Assembly: GCA_002402005.2 (NCBI GenBank) | Contig: NVUS02000009.1 | Coordinates: 1-17,245 of the forward strand | Length of the DNA: 17,245 nt | Direction: 5' to 3' | Source of the DNA: OCS116 cluster bacterium | GTDB lineage: Bacteria > Pseudomonadota > Alphaproteobacteria > Rhizobiales > OSC116 | Shown: positions 7,578 to 14,573 of the stretch, piece after piece | How positions within the stretch are numbered: the first letter of the stretch is position 1 | Layout of the letters: every line of letters begins with the position of its first letter | The notes under the pieces: model-generated | Told to the model about the DNA's origin: nothing | Database searches by the model: none | Seen by the model: the letters and a program-made list of their open reading frames with translations, nothing else | Program-made: the position numbers and the translations under genes

Positions 7578-7607
7578 CTATTAAATTATAAAGCATATGA
7601 ATATATA
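7560..7607 (+). repeat. Direct repeat pair (candidate operator) before the mobile mystery A gene
   Basis: AGCATATCTATATATA (7560-7575) and AGCATATGAATATATA (7592-7607) agree at 14 of 16 positions and start 32 bp apart, about three helical turns. The first covers part of the -10 hexamer and the second ends 3 bp before the start codon. Placement and spacing suit two sites for an autoregulating HTH protein. Confidence 0.5.
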
Positions 7608-7610
7608 ACC

Positions 7611-8078
7611 ATGACTAGTGTAAAAGATACAGTAAAAAAACAATATACGAGGCTTGCCAACAAGGCGGCATTACAATTCTCTATGTTTCAAGCGCCTAAA
7701 ATCGGTTGGGTAGAGATCATGCGGAAAGCACTAGGCATGACCGCGCCTGAACTTGCGCGTCGAATGGGGGTCACAAAGGCCGCAATCTATCAAGTTGAAC
7801 GAAAAGAACTTGACGGTGGTGTTACGTTGCAACAAATGGATAAATTAGCAACTGCACTAGGTGGACGTTTTGTTTATTCAATTATTCCAGAAAATAGCAT
7901 AGAGGATATGCTCAAAAATCAAGCACATAAAAAGGCTGAAAATATTATACGCCGCGCTAATTCGCATATGGCTTTGGAACAACAATCATTAACTTTAGAA
8001 AAAAATAATGATGAGATTGAATTACTAGCTGAAGAATTATTGCGCAAACGCCCTTCAGATTTTTGGGAAGAAAAATAA
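7611..8078 (+). CDS. Mobile mystery protein A (XRE-type HTH regulator, antitoxin-like partner)
   Basis: A 155-residue protein. Residues about 30-75 carry GWVEIMRKALGMTAPELARR and MGVTKAAIYQVERKELDG, a helix-turn-helix of the Xre type. FVYSIIPENSIEDMLKNQAH and the C-terminal LAEELLRKRPSDFW are typical of the family named 'mobile mystery protein A' (TIGRFAM), which occurs next to the Fic-domain protein B in mobile contexts. Its stop overlaps the start of the next gene (TAATG). By analogy with Fic toxin operons it may repress the operon and restrain its partner, but that is not shown by the sequence. No good Shine-Dalgarno is visible; the ATG is chosen as the first codon after the promoter. Confidence 0.88.
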   Translation: MTSVKDTVKKQYTRLANKAALQFSMFQAPKIGWVEIMRKALGMTAPELARRMGVTKAAIYQVERKELDGGVTLQQMDKLATALGGRFVYSIIPENSIEDMLKNQAHKKAENIIRRANSHMALEQQSLTLEKNNDEIELLAEELLRKRPSDFWEEK

Positions 8079-8666
8079 TGTTTGAAGAACCAGAAGGGGC
8101 AACACCACTTGATCCTGACGAAATGGAAGGCCTGAAATTTAAACATATATCAACACGTGCTGATCTAGATGAAATTGAACAAGCAAACATAGTTCAAGGC
8201 TTGCGTTGGCTTACCCTACAGCGCGGAGGCAATATTCTAAAAAGCGATTTTGTATGTAAAGTTCACACTCAATTATTTGGTGATATTTGGAAATGGGCAG
8301 GAAGCTACCGATTGACAGAGAAGAATATTGGAATAGATCCAGTTCAAATTTCAGTACAACTTCGATACTTATTAGATGATGCGCGTTATTGGGCCGAAAA
8401 CAAAACCTATGCCCCCCCTAGAAGCTGCTGCGCGATTCCATCATCGAATGGTACAAATACATCCTTTCCCGAATGGAAATGGACGACATGCACGAATATC
8501 TGCAGACATGTATTTGGAACAGTATTTTAATCATCTACCAATTGAATGGGCAAATGGTTTTGATCTGCAGGCAAATAACGATCGACGTTCAGATTATTTA
8601 ACCGCCTTGAGAACAGCAGATGCAGGAAACTTCGATCTTTTACTGAAATTTACACGATCCAAATAG
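8078..8666 (+). pseudogene. Mobile mystery protein B (Fic-domain protein), frameshifted
   Basis: The gene starts at 8078, overlapping the upstream stop, with MFEEPEGATPLDPDEMEGLK. It is in one frame until a run of seven C (8412-8418), then continues in the +1 frame from PLEAAARFHHRMVQIHPFPN to the stop at 8666. Removing one C gives an uninterrupted 195-residue protein of the usual length. The Fic motif HPFPNGNGR (nt 8460-8486, residues 128-136) carries the catalytic histidine and would AMPylate a target, but it lies after the shift. Read as written, the product ends at 8530 without the active site. The cause may be a sequencing error in the C run, a real null mutation, or slippage-based on/off switching. 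Confidence 0.85.
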
Positions 8667-8840
8667 GACGGCTTCTGTATATGAGTTAGACAATATTTAA
8701 CTTATTGCCTTTTAGCAAACATATGAATACAAAAAATGAATATTTTCTCTATTAGATTTTTGAATACACAACATTTAAGCACATAAATGCGTCAAATTGT
8801 CTTCGCGCCAATTAACTTTGAAAAATATTTTGCTAAAAGT
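8667..8840. other. AT-rich intergenic stretch after the Fic gene
   Basis: No gene, RNA or intrinsic terminator recognised. The only open frame is 30 codons (MRQIVFAPINFEKYFAKSRG...), which runs into the repeats at 8841 and has no recognised match. Confidence 0.3.
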
Positions 8841-8901
8841 CGCGGGTACTTTTTTGAAAATGCAATTGTTCGGTGAATTTGGCGGGTACTTCGCGGGTAC
8901 T
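8841..8901. repeat. Three copies of a SGCGGGTACT motif beside the dusA scar
   Basis: CGCGGGTACT (8841-8850), GGCGGGTACT (8881-8890) and CGCGGGTACT (8892-8901) are in the same orientation. The last two are 11 bp apart, about one helical turn, and the first is 40 bp from the second. They sit 14 bp outside the dusA-derived repeat. Clustered short direct repeats at an element end are typical of recombinase arm or excisionase binding sites, so I read them as part of the end of an integrated element. Confidence 0.5.
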
Positions 8902-8914
8902 GGTCGATTTGGCA

Positions 8915-8999
8915 CCTAGTTAAATCAAATGCTTAACAAAATATCAGTCCGATCGATCATCGGGGCAACGCTGAAACGTCTGTCGACCGTATATGGAGA
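8915..8999. repeat. dusA-derived direct repeat, copy 1 (attachment-site scar)
   Basis: An 85-bp segment that aligns with 11581-11666 in the same orientation. Shared blocks include TTAAATCAAAT/CTAAATCAAAT, ATCATCGG, and GACCGTATA. It contains the 5' dusA codons plus roughly 25 bp beyond the truncation point. Because the similarity continues past the last dusA codons, both copies seem to end in a related element terminus. Confidence 0.65.
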
Positions 9000-9038
9000 T
9001 ATTTTTGAGCTAAATTGATGTTGGGTATCTGTCTTCAT
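8925..9038 (-). pseudogene. dusA: Truncated 5' end of dusA (tRNA-dihydrouridine synthase A), copy 1
   Basis: A 37-codon frame opens at ATG 9036-9038 and reads MKTDTQHQFSSKISPYTVDR then RRFSVAPMIDRTD before leaving homology and stopping. The RxSVAPMxDxTD block is the conserved N-terminal motif of DusA, where the flavin-binding barrel begins. About 300 further residues are missing, so the fragment is not an enzyme. dusA is a known hot spot for integrative elements that insert just inside the 5' end of the gene. The displaced start remains at one end, exactly what is seen here. Confidence 0.75.
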
Positions 9039-9152
9039 GGTATAAACTGTGCTGAGCTTTGTTGAGTTGCAGCTAGTCTTTAACATTATCGATCTAAATG
9101 CGATACATGTCTCTCACTAAACGGCTACAATATAATCGAAAGTAATCGTATT

Positions 9153-9189
9153 CACACGCCGTTCAACTGATATGGTTACGCGGCGTGTG
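9153..9189. terminator. Stem-loop downstream of the carbonic anhydrase gene
   Basis: CACACGCCG (9153-9161) and CGGCGTGTG (9181-9189) form a perfect 9-bp GC-rich stem with a 19-nt loop, 16 bp after the stop of the carbonic anhydrase gene. In the gene's direction no U-run follows. On the plus strand an ATTTTT tract follows at about 9197. It could act as a terminator or as a 3'-end stabiliser. Confidence 0.45.
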
Positions 9190-9204
9190 TGGAACAATTT
9201 TTAA

Positions 9205-9732
9205 TTAACCAAGCTTAGATGGTGCAATAATCTCTTGCACTTGGCCATTCTGTACATCATAAATATATCCCGAAGTGATAATATGTTTTGGAATATTAGG
9301 TGAGGAGCGTAACCTTTCCACGTCCTCTACAAGACTTTCATTATGATCATGAATTGCGCTTTCAGATACATCTATACCCAACTTTTCTTTAAACATCTTT
9401 TGCATATCTGGATTGGTAAATCGTTCTGCGCCACATTGCGTGTGTTGCAAAAGCACGAGTTCAAAACCACCTTGTTTATCACCATCCATCATTGCAACCA
9501 TAGCAGCAAGACCTGCAATTTCTTCTATTGCGGCTTTTGTAACACGCCCACCATTATTGCGAATGACCACAGCCTCGCCAAGTTCGAGCTTAAAAATATG
9601 CGCAGGGTCTACACGCGCATCGACGCAGCTGAGTATAACCATACGTAAATTAGGTAGAATTGGCAATTCGGCTTTCGTGAAATCTTTGGCAAATTTTTTA
9701 TTACGAGTTATTAATGTATGCATATTGGACAT
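9205..9732 (-). CDS. Beta-class carbonic anhydrase
   Basis: A 175-residue cytoplasmic enzyme expected to interconvert CO2 and bicarbonate using zinc. The ligand set is visible: Cys36 in SCVDARVDP, with the Asp38-Arg40 dyad, then His97 and Cys100 in LLQHTQCGAERF. The sequence is shorter than the plant-type enzymes and resembles the compact class that includes mycobacterial Rv1284. AAGGAA about 8 nt upstream supports the ATG at 9730-9732. It follows the NmrA-like gene on the same strand after only 22 bp, so the two are probably cotranscribed. There is no signal peptide. Confidence 0.9.
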   Translation of the reverse strand: MSNMHTLITRNKKFAKDFTKAELPILPNLRMVILSCVDARVDPAHIFKLELGEAVVIRNNGGRVTKAAIEEIAGLAAMVAMMDGDKQGGFELVLLQHTQCGAERFTNPDMQKMFKEKLGIDVSESAIHDHNESLVEDVERLRSSPNIPKHIITSGYIYDVQNGQVQEIIAPSKLG

Positions 9733-9754
9733 ATAGGTTTCCTTTACTTTATGG

Positions 9755-10837
9755 TTAGTTGGATTTGTTGTTTAAAAGATATAAGTGTCTATTTTCTGCG
9801 CTTTCTACCCAGTTTGAGTTTTCGTGAGCAAGTTTTGAATTTTGGATTTTTGGCATGGCACGTTGGTGTTCAAACGCATCTAGATTTGGTGCTGGCGTGA
9901 GCATAATCTTCGCCATAAAACGCAATGCCCCAAACATGGATACCATTGACACACCTGGCGCGATTAATTGAGGGTTTTCATAATGCCTACGTACAGTTTG
10001 CTCAAAGCTTTCAGCGCCCTCTCCTGTCACCTGCTCTACATGGTCGGTTGCACCACCAATGGCAAAAGCATCTGCCGCCAGCTCTTTGGCATAATAACGC
10101 AAATTCGCCGAGTCAAATTCAGGAAACCCCTGGGCCTTTGCAGCCTTTGCCATCATCTTAAAAGGCACATCGCGATAGGTAACTTTGCGACCAACCACAT
10201 CGCCAATCACCTTGGCTATTTCATCTGGTGAAAGCAATTTAGGGCCAGTGGGCCGATATGATTTCCCAATATGTGGAGCGGGGCTATCTAAAATACCGAC
10301 GACAACTCTAGCTATGTCCTTTGCGGAAACTGGGGCATTGCGCCCTGTGCCATAAGGCAAGGGCAAAAGACCTAATTTAGCGGTGATCGGCAATGTCAGA
10401 AGATATGCAAATGCAAATATGCCAGGGTTTACATGAATTAAATCTACTGTTGGCATCCATCTAGCAATATTATTGGCAACCCAATGCTCCCGAGATAACG
10501 CCGAAGGGTGACTTTCATGTGGATTCCAGCCACTTAGCAGCACCATTGTTTCAAGCTTCGCTTCTTCGGCGGCTAGGCAGAATAACATTACATTATGCAA
10601 TAGATTTTGAGCAAATGGCGGGCAATGATAGGCGCGTTGCACACCCTCGAGTGCAACTTGTAGGTCTCTAAAATCAAATAAATTGCCTATGAATATTTCG
10701 GCTCCCAATTCATGAAGTGCTTTTGCGCGTTTATCATTTACACGTACAAAGGCGCGTACTTTATACCCCTTCGCTAATAGTTGGCGCACGGTTTCGCTAC
10801 CCGTTCTTCCTGCTGCCGATGTCACTAATATTTTCAT
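9755..10837 (-). CDS. NmrA-like NAD(P)-binding oxidoreductase (atypical SDR)
   Basis: A 360-residue Rossmann-fold protein beginning MKILVTSAAGRTGSETVRQL, with the glycine-rich GxxG loop at residues 10-13. VRAFVRVNDKRAKALHELGA and 'AEIFIGNLFD' are the NmrA/YwnB-type second strand. PVSAKDIARVVVGILDSPAP with 'GKSYRPTGPKLLSPDEIAKV' is the usual substrate-domain region. There is no YxxxK catalytic pair of the classical type, so it may be a reductase or a redox-sensing protein. I prefer the ATG at 10837 because GGAAATGAA precedes it; the in-frame ATG at 10852 lies only 3 bp from the operator arm and has no clear ribosome site. It is divergent from a TetR gene, and the shared operator suggests control by that repressor. 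Confidence 0.85.
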   Translation of the reverse strand: MKILVTSAAGRTGSETVRQLLAKGYKVRAFVRVNDKRAKALHELGAEIFIGNLFDFRDLQVALEGVQRAYHCPPFAQNLLHNVMLFCLAAEEAKLETMVLLSGWNPHESHPSALSREHWVANNIARWMPTVDLIHVNPGIFAFAYLLTLPITAKLGLLPLPYGTGRNAPVSAKDIARVVVGILDSPAPHIGKSYRPTGPKLLSPDEIAKVIGDVVGRKVTYRDVPFKMMAKAAKAQGFPEFDSANLRYYAKELAADAFAIGGATDHVEQVTGEGAESFEQTVRRHYENPQLIAPGVSMVSMFGALRFMAKIMLTPAPNLDAFEHQRAMPKIQNSKLAHENSNWVESAENRHLYLLNNKSN

Positions 10838-10855
10838 TTCATTTCCATTCATTTT

Positions 10856-10899
10856 AGATTATGATTGTCATCTATAATTTAAGATGATACACATAATCT
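10856..10899. promoter_or_regulatory. Large inverted repeat between the NmrA-like and TetR genes (operator)
   Basis: AGATTATGATTGTCATCT (10856-10873) and AGATGATACACATAATCT (10882-10899) are inverted copies matching at 15 of 18 positions around an 8-bp centre. A second register gives a perfect 9-bp pair, ATTTAAGAT (10877-10885) and ATCTTAAAT (10896-10904). A TATAAT hexamer for the TetR direction lies in the centre (10873-10878), and TTGACA for the other direction abuts the right arm. A TetR dimer pair bound here could repress both genes. Confidence 0.6.
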
Positions 10900-10931
10900 T
10901 AAATGTCAAGACTAGCAAGCGAGAAAATTTT

Positions 10932-11510
10932 ATGGCCAGAGTTTCCAATGAAGAAAAAGCAAAAACACATGAAAAGATCATCGACATTGCTTCAGAAATG
11001 TTTCGAAATAACGGCATAGAGGCAACTGGTGTTGCAGATATTATGAAGGCTGCCAATCTTACGCATGGAGGGTTTTATAGGCATTTCACTTCTAAAACTG
11101 CATTGGCTATTGAAGCTATTGAGCGCGCAATATCTGAATCATTAAGTGATTTGGAGGAAGCAAAAAATAAAAGTAAAACGGATAAAAAAGCTGCAATTCA
11201 AATTTATATTCAGAGGTATTTATCTGAAGAACATGTGATGGACTCTGCAAATGGCTGCCCTTTGGCAGCGCTTGGAACTGAAGCACCACATATGCCAGAG
11301 GAAATCGCCAACGTTTTTACAAATGGCACAAAAAGAGCAATTGCAGCAATTGCAAACACTTTAAACCAAGACCAAAAAAACCAGAATGCGGCATTAATTA
11401 TGACTACGTTAATTGGGAGCGTTATTTTGGCTCGAATGTCACGAGATGACGTTTTGCAAAATTCGATATTAGTTGCAGCAAAAAAATCTACACTTACACT
11501 ACTTGGTTAG
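10932..11510 (+). CDS. TetR/AcrR family transcriptional regulator
   Basis: A 192-residue repressor. The N-terminal DNA-binding domain reads KTHEKIIDIASEMFRNNGIE followed by ATGVADIMKAANLTHGGFYR and HFTSKTALAIEAI, with the helix-turn-helix at about 30-52. The C-terminal ligand domain contains 'NGCPLAALGTEAPHMPEEI', a feature of the subgroup that often sits beside oxidoreductase genes. I start at ATG 10932 (MARVSNEE); an upstream ATG at 10884 lies inside the operator. It is transcribed away from the NmrA-like and carbonic anhydrase genes and probably represses them and itself (inference from arrangement). Confidence 0.88.
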   Translation: MARVSNEEKAKTHEKIIDIASEMFRNNGIEATGVADIMKAANLTHGGFYRHFTSKTALAIEAIERAISESLSDLEEAKNKSKTDKKAAIQIYIQRYLSEEHVMDSANGCPLAALGTEAPHMPEEIANVFTNGTKRAIAAIANTLNQDQKNQNAALIMTTLIGSVILARMSRDDVLQNSILVAAKKSTLTLLG

Positions 11511-11580
11511 TTTTGTGCTTTTAAATTCAACTAGTCACATAAATTTTGACGATATACATACGATACGCGTCTTTAGTACA

Positions 11581-11666
11581 CTTAACTAAATCAAATAGTT
11601 ACCCTATAAATCAGTATCGTCAATCATCGGCACAACGGAAAAGCGTCTATTGACCGTATACGGTGA
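11581..11666. repeat. dusA-derived direct repeat, copy 2 (attachment-site scar)
   Basis: The counterpart of 8915-8999, in the same orientation about 2.67 kb away. The two copies are clearly homologous but diverged, so they are not a fresh duplication. They come from different dusA alleles, as expected if each element brought its own dusA start. The DNA between them is the candidate inserted segment. Confidence 0.65.
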
Positions 11667-11732
11667 ATCGTGTTTAGCATCAATGCGCTCGATTGTATTT
11701 CTAATCTGTGATTTTTGATTGTTTTGTGACAT
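11604..11732 (-). pseudogene. dusA: Truncated 5' end of dusA, copy 2
   Basis: A 42-codon frame from ATG 11730-11732 reads MSQNNQKSQIRNTIERIDAK, then HDSPYTVNRRFSVVPMIDDT and DL before TAG. The SPYTVxRRFSVxPMIDxTD segment aligns with copy 1 (SPYTVDRRFSVAPMIDRTD), while the first 20 or so codons differ. The break after T-D is the same in both. This is a second displaced dusA start and marks another integration junction. The catalytic body of dusA is not in the window. Confidence 0.75.
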
Positions 11733-11865
11733 TATTGGACATTTTTTGGTATTTTCTATAGTTAGCTATACCATGTACGAACCACTGGCTTGGACAAATA
11801 TTGTTCTGCAGAAGGCACCATTTTACTAAATTTTGGATAGGCCATTGAGACAATTGACTTTGAGT
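11733..11865. other. Intergenic stretch with a possible coding relic
   Basis: On the minus strand a frame from ATG at about 11853 to TAA at about 11771 encodes MAYPKFSKMVPSAEQYLSKP and VVRTWYS. Its composition is coding-like, and it could be the C-terminal tail of a lost gene. I cannot name a family. The short palindromic TAGTTAGCTA (about 11759-11768) lies beside it. Confidence 0.25.
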
Positions 11866-11895
11866 CCAGAGCCGCGCAAACTTACGCGGCTCTGG
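11866..11895. terminator. Strong stem-loop downstream of the SDR gene
   Basis: CCAGAGCCGCG (11866-11876) and CGCGGCTCTGG (11885-11895) make a perfect 11-bp stem with an 8-nt loop, about 40 bp after the SDR stop. No U-run follows in either direction, so it is either a weak intrinsic terminator or a 3'-end protection hairpin for the hydrolase-SDR transcript. Confidence 0.5.
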
Positions 11896-11933
11896 GTCAG
11901 GTCAGCTGTAGGCTGGCATCAATCAAACAACCG

Positions 11934-12689
11934 TCAAGCGAGCATTGCACCATCAATCAGGATTTGGGCGCCACTTATGTAGGCGGCCGCTGGTGACGCC
12001 AGAAAGGCCACAAGTTCAGCGACTTCACTAGGCTGACCATAGCGCCCCAGAGGAACAACGGATTTGATCTTTTCCGCGCGCTCACTATCTTCGGGATTTG
12101 CATCGGTGTTTATTGGGCCGGGTTGAACGATGTTGACTGTGATAGATTTACTCGCTAAATCACGAGCCCATCCTTTTGTCATACCAGCAACGGCATGTTT
12201 CGTCATTCCGTAAACACTGGCACCCGGAAAAGGAACACGCTCGCTAAAGAAGCTACCAATATTAATGATGCGACCTCCATTGTTGAGATGAGAGATAGCA
12301 GTTGCAGTGGTATGCCATACCCCTTCGATATTAATCTTCACTTGGCGATTAAAAGACTCGTCTGACAGTTCGCCGATAGCACCATGTTCGGCGACACCTG
12401 CATTATTTACCAGGATGTCGAGTTGTCCGCCGAGCAATTTAACGGCTTGTTCAGTGCCGGCTTTAGCTGCAGCAATATCTGAGATATCTGCCTGTACCGC
12501 ACAAGCTTTACCGCCGTCTGCCTTAATTTCTGCAATGAGCTGTTCAGCACGTTCCGCGCTATTAGAATAAGTGATTGCGACCGTTGCTCCGCGTGCCGCC
12601 AGCAGTTTGGCACAAGCTGCACCGATGCTCCGGCTGCCACCGGTGACGATGGCGGTTTTATTAGTTAGATCAAGATTTTGTAATGACAT
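11934..12689 (-). CDS. SDR family oxidoreductase (FabG-like)
   Basis: A 251-residue classical short-chain dehydrogenase/reductase. The cofactor loop is TGGSRSIG at 16-23; the usual middle glycine of GxxxGxG is serine. NNAG is at 95-98, and the catalytic set is Asn120, Ser146, Tyr160 and Lys164 (SVYGMTK). 'VQPGPINTD' and the C-terminal YISGAQILIDGAMLA complete the fold. It likely reduces a carbonyl or oxidises an alcohol with NAD(P)H; there is no evidence for a fatty-acid role. AAGGAAATTACC before the ATG fixes the start. It follows the hydrolase gene by 57 bp on the same strand, so the two probably form one transcript under the divergent TetR. Confidence 0.92.
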   Translation of the reverse strand: MSLQNLDLTNKTAIVTGGSRSIGAACAKLLAARGATVAITYSNSAERAEQLIAEIKADGGKACAVQADISDIAAAKAGTEQAVKLLGGQLDILVNNAGVAEHGAIGELSDESFNRQVKINIEGVWHTTATAISHLNNGGRIINIGSFFSERVPFPGASVYGMTKHAVAGMTKGWARDLASKSITVNIVQPGPINTDANPEDSERAEKIKSVVPLGRYGQPSEVAELVAFLASPAAAYISGAQILIDGAMLA

Positions 12690-12746
12690 GGTAATTTCCT
12701 TAATTTATTTTTTGAAAGAGTGTAAAAATTGGAGACAAGACAAGAT

Positions 12747-13718
12747 TCATTTACACTCGACATGTGCGTGGGTGCTGGCATGGGTTTTTAGTGCATCACA
12801 AGCAACCTTCCATGAGGTATCCCCTGCATTCAGCGCAGATTTCAGATAAGCCCAAGTCATACGTTGCGTAACAGCCAAGCGATCCGGATCTTCATCATCC
12901 GTTTCCTTGGCGTCATATCCAGCAATCCCACCCAATCCGTGCTTGCCGCCTTTGAGAACCAATAATGCGTCGCTACCAGGACCGAATTTAAATGGGTCAA
13001 AATGCCATTCTGGCCCTCTAACTGTTATGTGGGAGCTCTCATCTTGATCACCCGCGACCACAAGGGTTGGGGTATTCATTGTGGAAAAATCTGGGTTCAT
13101 AAAACTGTATCTTTCAAGGGCGATTTTAGTTAGCCCCGCGCCGCCATTGCCTGGGCTTGCCAACAGCACACCAGCTTTGACGCGCGTATCGACCAAGCTG
13201 ACATTGGTGTGTTCAGGGTTCTTTAGATCCGTCAACTGAGCACCCAGCAGCATACCCACAGTCTGCCCACCCAATGAGTGACCCACAGCCGCAATCTTTG
13301 CGTGGTCAAGACGGCCCGCGATTGCAGGTGCCAAATCTTCTATCTGGTCGAGTGAATCAATAATGTATGACATATCCTTGGGGCGAGATTCCCAAAACAA
13401 AGGGCCATCCGGAGCGTCTGCAGGAAGGCCTGCTACCCTCGAATTAAGGTGCGTAGGTTGAATAACAACAAAACCGTGCCGCGCATAGAAATTCACCAGC
13501 GGTCCGTAAGTATCTTTTGAAGGAATGTAATGAGATGATGGCCCATGCCCATGGGAAAAAACAATAATCGGGAGGTTCTTCCCTTTAATCGGTGCAGTGA
13601 TGCGCAGCTCGAGTGGCAAGGCACGGAAGTCAGGATGGAGCGTTACAGGGTTGATAGAAATAGTTTGTATAGGCTCATCTATCGGAATGTGTTTTGATTC
13701 TGTGATTAAATTATTCAT
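12747..13718 (-). CDS. Alpha/beta hydrolase (chlorophyllase / dienelactone-hydrolase-like)
   Basis: A 323-residue hydrolase. The nucleophile elbow is GHSLGG with Ser148, the acid is probably Asp224 or Asp226 in VVAGDQDES, and the base His260 in KGGKHGLGG. LPIIVFSHGHGPSSHYIPSK (from about 49) carries the oxyanion-hole HG loop, as in chlorophyllase or PAF-acetylhydrolase-like proteins. No signal peptide is present. An ester or lactone substrate is likely but not identifiable. AAGGAG 7 nt before the ATG gives a firm start. It is the first gene of the hydrolase-SDR pair, with tandem operators between it and the TetR gene. Confidence 0.88.
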   Translation of the reverse strand: MNNLITESKHIPIDEPIQTISINPVTLHPDFRALPLELRITAPIKGKNLPIIVFSHGHGPSSHYIPSKDTYGPLVNFYARHGFVVIQPTHLNSRVAGLPADAPDGPLFWESRPKDMSYIIDSLDQIEDLAPAIAGRLDHAKIAAVGHSLGGQTVGMLLGAQLTDLKNPEHTNVSLVDTRVKAGVLLASPGNGGAGLTKIALERYSFMNPDFSTMNTPTLVVAGDQDESSHITVRGPEWHFDPFKFGPGSDALLVLKGGKHGLGGIAGYDAKETDDEDPDRLAVTQRMTWAYLKSALNAGDTSWKVACDALKTHASTHAHVECK

Positions 13719-13773
13719 GGTAATTCTCCTTGATATATTGATAACATCAGGTTATGAAGGCTTATAAGATAAG

Positions 13774-13830
13774 CGGAAACGTGATCCGGTTAAGCAATCT
13801 TGCTCCGTGTTTATACGGAACGTAGATCCG
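13774..13830. promoter_or_regulatory. Tandem palindromic operators between hydrolase and TetR genes
   Basis: Two copies of CGGA-N7-TCCG are present: CGGAAACGTGATCCG (13774-13788) and CGGAACGTAGATCCG (13816-13830), with centres 42 bp apart, four helical turns. A further TCCGT-N6-ACGGA (13804-13819) overlaps the second. The first lies between a TTGCTT -35-like hexamer and a TTATCT -10-like hexamer of the hydrolase promoter on the minus strand. This is the expected layout for a TetR repressor that controls both directions. Confidence 0.6.
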
Positions 13831-13889
13831 CTTGTCAACCATTTTGTGACCAGCACACAGCAAGGCCGCGCAATATGAGAGGAAATAGC

Positions 13890-14483
13890 GTGAAAGAACA
13901 AACTGAGAAGGCCGCTAAGAAAACGGTTAGAGCCGATGCGCAGCGTAACGAAAATACCATTCTCGAAGTCGCCAAATCTCTGTTTTCCAAATATGGCGTC
14001 GATGTCCCTGTTCGCAAGATTGCAACAGAGTCTGGTGTAGGTGTCGGTACAGTTTATCGGCGATTTCCAAAGCGTTCAGATCTGGTTGCAGCTGTATTCC
14101 GGCGCGAAGTTGATGCTTGCGTAAGGTACGCAGAAACTGTTCAACAGAACCACCAGCCGGGTGAGGCACTAACGCTTTGGTTCATCCGATATACGGAGTT
14201 CATTGCGACGAAACGTGGTCTAGCTGCGGCTCTACATTCCAAAGATCCTGCATTTGCTTCTTTGCCGATTTATTTCCGTTCCAATTTCGAACCAGCTCTA
14301 AAGGCTTTGCTTGACGCAGCTGCGAAGTCTGGTGAAATACGAACAGACATTGCGCCGTATGATCTACTGAGAGCAATTGGAGGCTTGGCCATGGCCAATG
14401 GCGATGATGGAACTGAATATGAGCACAGTATGGTTAAACTAATGATTGATGGATTGCGATTTGGTGCTGACCAGACTCGATAA
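13890..14483 (+). CDS. TetR family transcriptional regulator of the hydrolase-SDR operon
   Basis: A 197-residue TetR protein from the chosen GTG start. The DNA-binding domain reads ENTILEVAKSLFSKYGVDVP then VRKIATESGVGVGTVYRRFP and KRSDLVAAVF. The ligand domain has WFIRYTEFIATKRGLAAALH and ends with MIDGLRFGADQTR. I choose GTG at 13890 because GAGAGGA lies 6 nt before it. ATG at 13875 is in frame but has no ribosome site, and an open frame from 13800 would run through the operator. The divergent position and paired operators indicate local repression of the hydrolase-SDR operon. Confidence 0.85.
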   Translation: MKEQTEKAAKKTVRADAQRNENTILEVAKSLFSKYGVDVPVRKIATESGVGVGTVYRRFPKRSDLVAAVFRREVDACVRYAETVQQNHQPGEALTLWFIRYTEFIATKRGLAAALHSKDPAFASLPIYFRSNFEPALKALLDAAAKSGEIRTDIAPYDLLRAIGGLAMANGDDGTEYEHSMVKLMIDGLRFGADQTR

Positions 14484-14573
14484 ACTTCGGTCAATACAAA
14501 ATCCACATACCCATCAAAGCCTCTGGTTAATGAACAAATATACTATAAATTCAATTATGTAACTGATTTCTGT

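Noticed and set aside
8816..8914. Possible integrase 3' end next to the dusA scar
   Set aside because: Translations in all frames showed no tyrosine-recombinase motif (no R...HxxR...Y box); only short frames are present.
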